DNA from: Perca fluviatilis
Lineage: Eukaryota > Chordata > Actinopteri > Perciformes > Percidae
Reading direction: 5' to 3'
DNA length: 64,000 bases
NCBI RefSeq assembly: GCF_010015445.1
Contig: NC_053118.1
Span: 17,651,437-17,715,436, forward strand
Position 1 is the first letter of the stretch; each line of letters begins with the position of its first letter. Under the pieces are notes generated by a model. That model was not told where the DNA came from. It saw only the letters and a program-made list of their open reading frames with translations, and ran no database searches. The translations under genes were made by a program, and so were the position numbers. Of this stretch, positions 61,040 through 64,000 are shown piece by piece.

Positions 61040-61520
61040 TTTAAGCTAAACGCTAATGTCAGCATGCTAACATGCGCACAGTGTAAAATGCTAACATGGT
61101 AATATTTAGCGGGTAATATTGACCATGTTCCCCATCTTAGTTTAGCCTGTTAGCATGTTAACATTTGCTAATTAGAAGTAAATACAAAGTCCAGCTATTG
61201 GTAATAAACCAAAGTATTGGACAAATTGAAGTTTTGACCTGAACGAGGCGCTAGATGAAAAGTCATCCGCAGCAAATTTTAGGGCAATTCATCCCATACA
61301 GTAGTTGTCAAGATAGTTCACTCAAAATTAAACATGTCAACCTCATGGTGGCACTAGATGAAAAGTCAAGGGATCACTAAAGTCAGTAGGTTTTATCATT
61401 TTGGAACAAGTCTCAAAATATCATGGCAATCCACCCAATAGATATATTTTAGTATGGCCTTAAGTCGTGGACCAACTGAAAGAACCACGTTGCCATCCAC
61501 AGAGCCAGCCCGCTAGCATG
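61040..61520. mobile_element. interspersed repeat with GCTAACATG motifs
   Basis: It carries clustered 'gctaacatg' and 'tgttagcatg' motifs, then two related segments each containing 'gctagatgaaaagtca' or 'actagatgaaaagtcaa' about 110 bp apart. I recall this type as a common percomorph interspersed repeat. Ends were not fixed. Confidence 0.5.
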
Positions 61521-64000
61521 AAATTACTGACATTAGATAGAGGATAGAAATAAATACACATAATAAATATCACCCTCAGACTAAAGGCCTAGTCTAGAGG
61601 GATAACATTTTTGAAAATCTTTATAAAGACTTGTTTGATGACACAGACTAGAGTAGTAAAGACTTGGCAGAATACAACGAAACACAATGTTCACCATGAA
61701 AAACTGCACTGAGGATAATCTGATAACACTGTAGTTACACAGAAAAGCAATAAACAGTGCATTACACAGCTTGATGGAATGAAACACTGATACTCTCTGC
61801 AAAGCAAACTACATCTTCTGAGTTATTGCAGCTGCACTTGAGCAACAAAAGAAGTGTGAAAATGTCACCCTCTTCCCAATCCTTCCAGCCACTCCAAAGC
61901 CATCGAGTGTGCCATCCAACCTATGACTTGTGTATCTGTAATGCTGATAACAACATGACCAATCATGCAAGCCAAAACACACAACCATGACCAATGAAAG
62001 AAAGACTGTTGTAGGCTTAGCAACAGGGACAGCTCGTTCTCACATGACCGGAGACACCATCCATCTCACAGGCGGACAAAGAAACATTATGCTTTTACGC
62101 TGATAAAAAAAACTCCCAGGGATTTTAGCTCAAGAAGTTAACTCAAAATTTACAATCTTGTTACACCGCTTGTCATAAATACAATTTTGAAATTGTGTAA
62201 TCGCACAGAGCATATTTCTTTTCTTTTTTACACCTGCAACAATGTATGTGTGTCTCATCTCTTTTCGCTCAGCGACAAATTGATTTCTCCACTCTACACC
62301 CTCCACTCCCCCTCCTCTCTCTCCAAAACTCTCACTAGGGTTTCTCCTGAGCTCTCTCTTCTGTGTAATTTAGGCACTCCCACAGTAATGGACACCCTAC
62401 TCAGGGGCAGAGAGTGGGAACCCAGCCCCGCTGCTCCAGCTACTGTGCTCTCAAAGACTCCTGATCAGCTTATCAGATAGCTACATACACACTACTCCAG
62501 CTTTAGTAGTGAGACGAAGAAAGAGAAAGGGAGTCCTGGAGAACAAGGAAGAAGAGGAGTCGAGGGAGCTGAACCTCAGCTGGTCACATGCTTTCAAGCC
62601 GTGCAGCTCCTGGTCTCCTTGTGGGCGCGGGTGTCAGAGTGAAATATGTCGTTCACCCTGGGGCCAGAGATGCACCAGAAGCACCAGGTGCCCAACCTCC
62701 TTCTCCCTCCCCCTAGCTTCTTCACTGGCCCGGCAAGCTGTCAATCAGATGACTTCGGGGCAAGACAGGGTCTCTAAGAGGGCGAGCGCAGTGCCATTAA
62801 GCATATTACAGTTGCAGAGTGTTGATGAAAAGTCAAAGTCTGCAGTGACTAAGCTGGGGTTGCTCCCTAGAACTGTGCTGACGGTGCAAAGCAGGGAAGA
62901 AAGGGGAGGAGGTGGGGGACTACCTGGGTGCAAACACTGGGACTGCTGACTGTTTGAGGTTGTTGAGGACGAGGATTACATAATAGAAATCACTGTAACA
63001 TCGCCAACGTAGGAAGAGCTTCCTACAGCATTCTCTGTCCTTTTCCTCAAAACATATGCCACCAAGCATTTCAAAGTCAAAGCTTTTGTCTAAGTTATGG
63101 CTGTAAATCCTTATTCATATAAAATGTATAATATCCAATTAATTTAACTTTACTGTTATGTGCCTCCTGTCCAGTATGTGCCAGAATATGCTGCAGATCC
63201 AAGATAAGAGGGTACAGTATAGAAAATGGATTGATGGATATGCGGGACTTTAATGTGTTAGCCTCAACTATTTGCCTTCATTTCGCTTTTTTCCTCAGCT
63301 TCCCCCACAAGCCATCCCTCCTTGCTCCCCCCGAAAAGTGTTGAGAACCTTGGCTTTAGCATCCAGCAGCAGAGGATACACATGTAGCCCTGTGACGAGC
63401 GGCACTCGTTTTTTTTCCACATCTGTTTATTTTCACAATTACCCCGGTGCGAATCTGTGTCCGTAGCTCTGTGTGACAGACCATCTACAATATCAAACAA
63501 ACCGTTTTCCAAGCCTTCCATTCACAAGTTCCTTTAACAGAGCGATTCATGCTGAGCAGCACCATCACCTGACCATTAGTCTTCATCTGTTAATCCACCG
63601 TGATAGAGTGACAAATGTGACACGGGATTACTTCACTGAGGCTGCAGTGCATTGTGGAGCTTGATCCTGCCTGAGGTGATTCACCTGCTGTCATGCCTTT
63701 AATTTGACTATGAGGCTGATGGATGAACTCTGTCTCATCAAGGATTATTAGGGTTTTGAGACAGACATCTAAATAAGCAAATACAGGTTAATCTTAGACT
63801 AACATTAAGATCAGTAGTACAGTAGACTGCGGTTGCTCAGCTGGACCTATGCTTAGCGATTTCGCTGCATTTTGAGATCTCAGCAATTACACGAGTGGGT
63901 ATAATGTTATCATAAATTATAGAATCAATGACCAGAGCTACAAAAATGAAACAAAGTTGTAACAAATTGCAGTTTTCTGTTTACTAATAATCATATGTAC

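Larger units (their letters stand above)
52414..64000. other. upstream hivep3 region or intergenic DNA
   Basis: No coding exon is supported on either strand. It contains a TTAA-flanked MITE (57218-57662), G/C homopolymer runs near 58155-58220 and a TGCTAACATG-rich repeat at about 61040-61520. The longest frame, 146 residues on the plus strand at 62509-62949, is Ser/Arg-rich and matches nothing I recognise. Confidence 0.5.

Noticed and set aside
62509..62949. 146-residue plus-strand frame
   Set aside because: It is low-complexity Ser/Arg-rich with no recognised domain, no supporting splice context and no initiation evidence.

Overview
The window reads as a vertebrate genome, most likely a spiny-rayed (percomorph) teleost. 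Genes are split into short exons with GT/AG introns. CA, GA and TA microsatellites are dense, several over 100 bp. The intergenic DNA carries fish-type tRNA-derived SINEs and many short terminal-inverted-repeat transposons. There is no bacterial-style gene organisation, and nearly all long open frames outside the exons below are translated microsatellites or antisense shadows.

Three protein-coding genes are supported, all on the minus strand, so transcription runs right to left. (1) hivep3 (Schnurri-3/KRC) has eight coding exons between 46253 and 33195. They join in frame to 2011 codons plus stop, and candidate 5' untranslated exons extend to at least 52281. (2) edn2-type preproendothelin has three secure exons at 27628-25967 and a possible terminal exon at 25199-25115. 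(3) The 5' part of phactr4 has four coding exons at 10341-10329, 3043-2873, 2523-2443 and 1447-932. The rest lies beyond the left edge, and candidate 5' untranslated exons lie at 15-18 kb. Exon limits were fixed by hand from splice sites, codon phase and recalled family sequence. Every coding junction keeps the frame.

The order hivep3 - edn2 - phactr4 is one copy of the ancient HIVEP-EDN-PHACTR block also known at human 6p24 (HIVEP1-EDN1-PHACTR1). The three proteins do unrelated jobs: a zinc-finger transcriptional regulator, a secreted vasoactive peptide, and a PP1/actin regulator. They are linked by shared ancestry and not by pathway.

Layout: 0-18 kb phactr4 with repeat-rich introns; 18-25 kb intergenic with large microsatellites; 25-28 kb edn2; 28-33 kb intergenic repeats and the hivep3 3' UTR; 33-46 kb hivep3 coding exons; 46-64 kb hivep3 5' leader region and upstream DNA with no recognised coding exon. 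The most unusual items are the endothelin peptide with a changed loop, four or five short transposons that all sit between TTAA copies (one nested in another inside a hivep3 intron), a 567-bp fold-back element with a perfect 5-bp target duplication, and the division of the normally giant HIVEP exon by extra introns.
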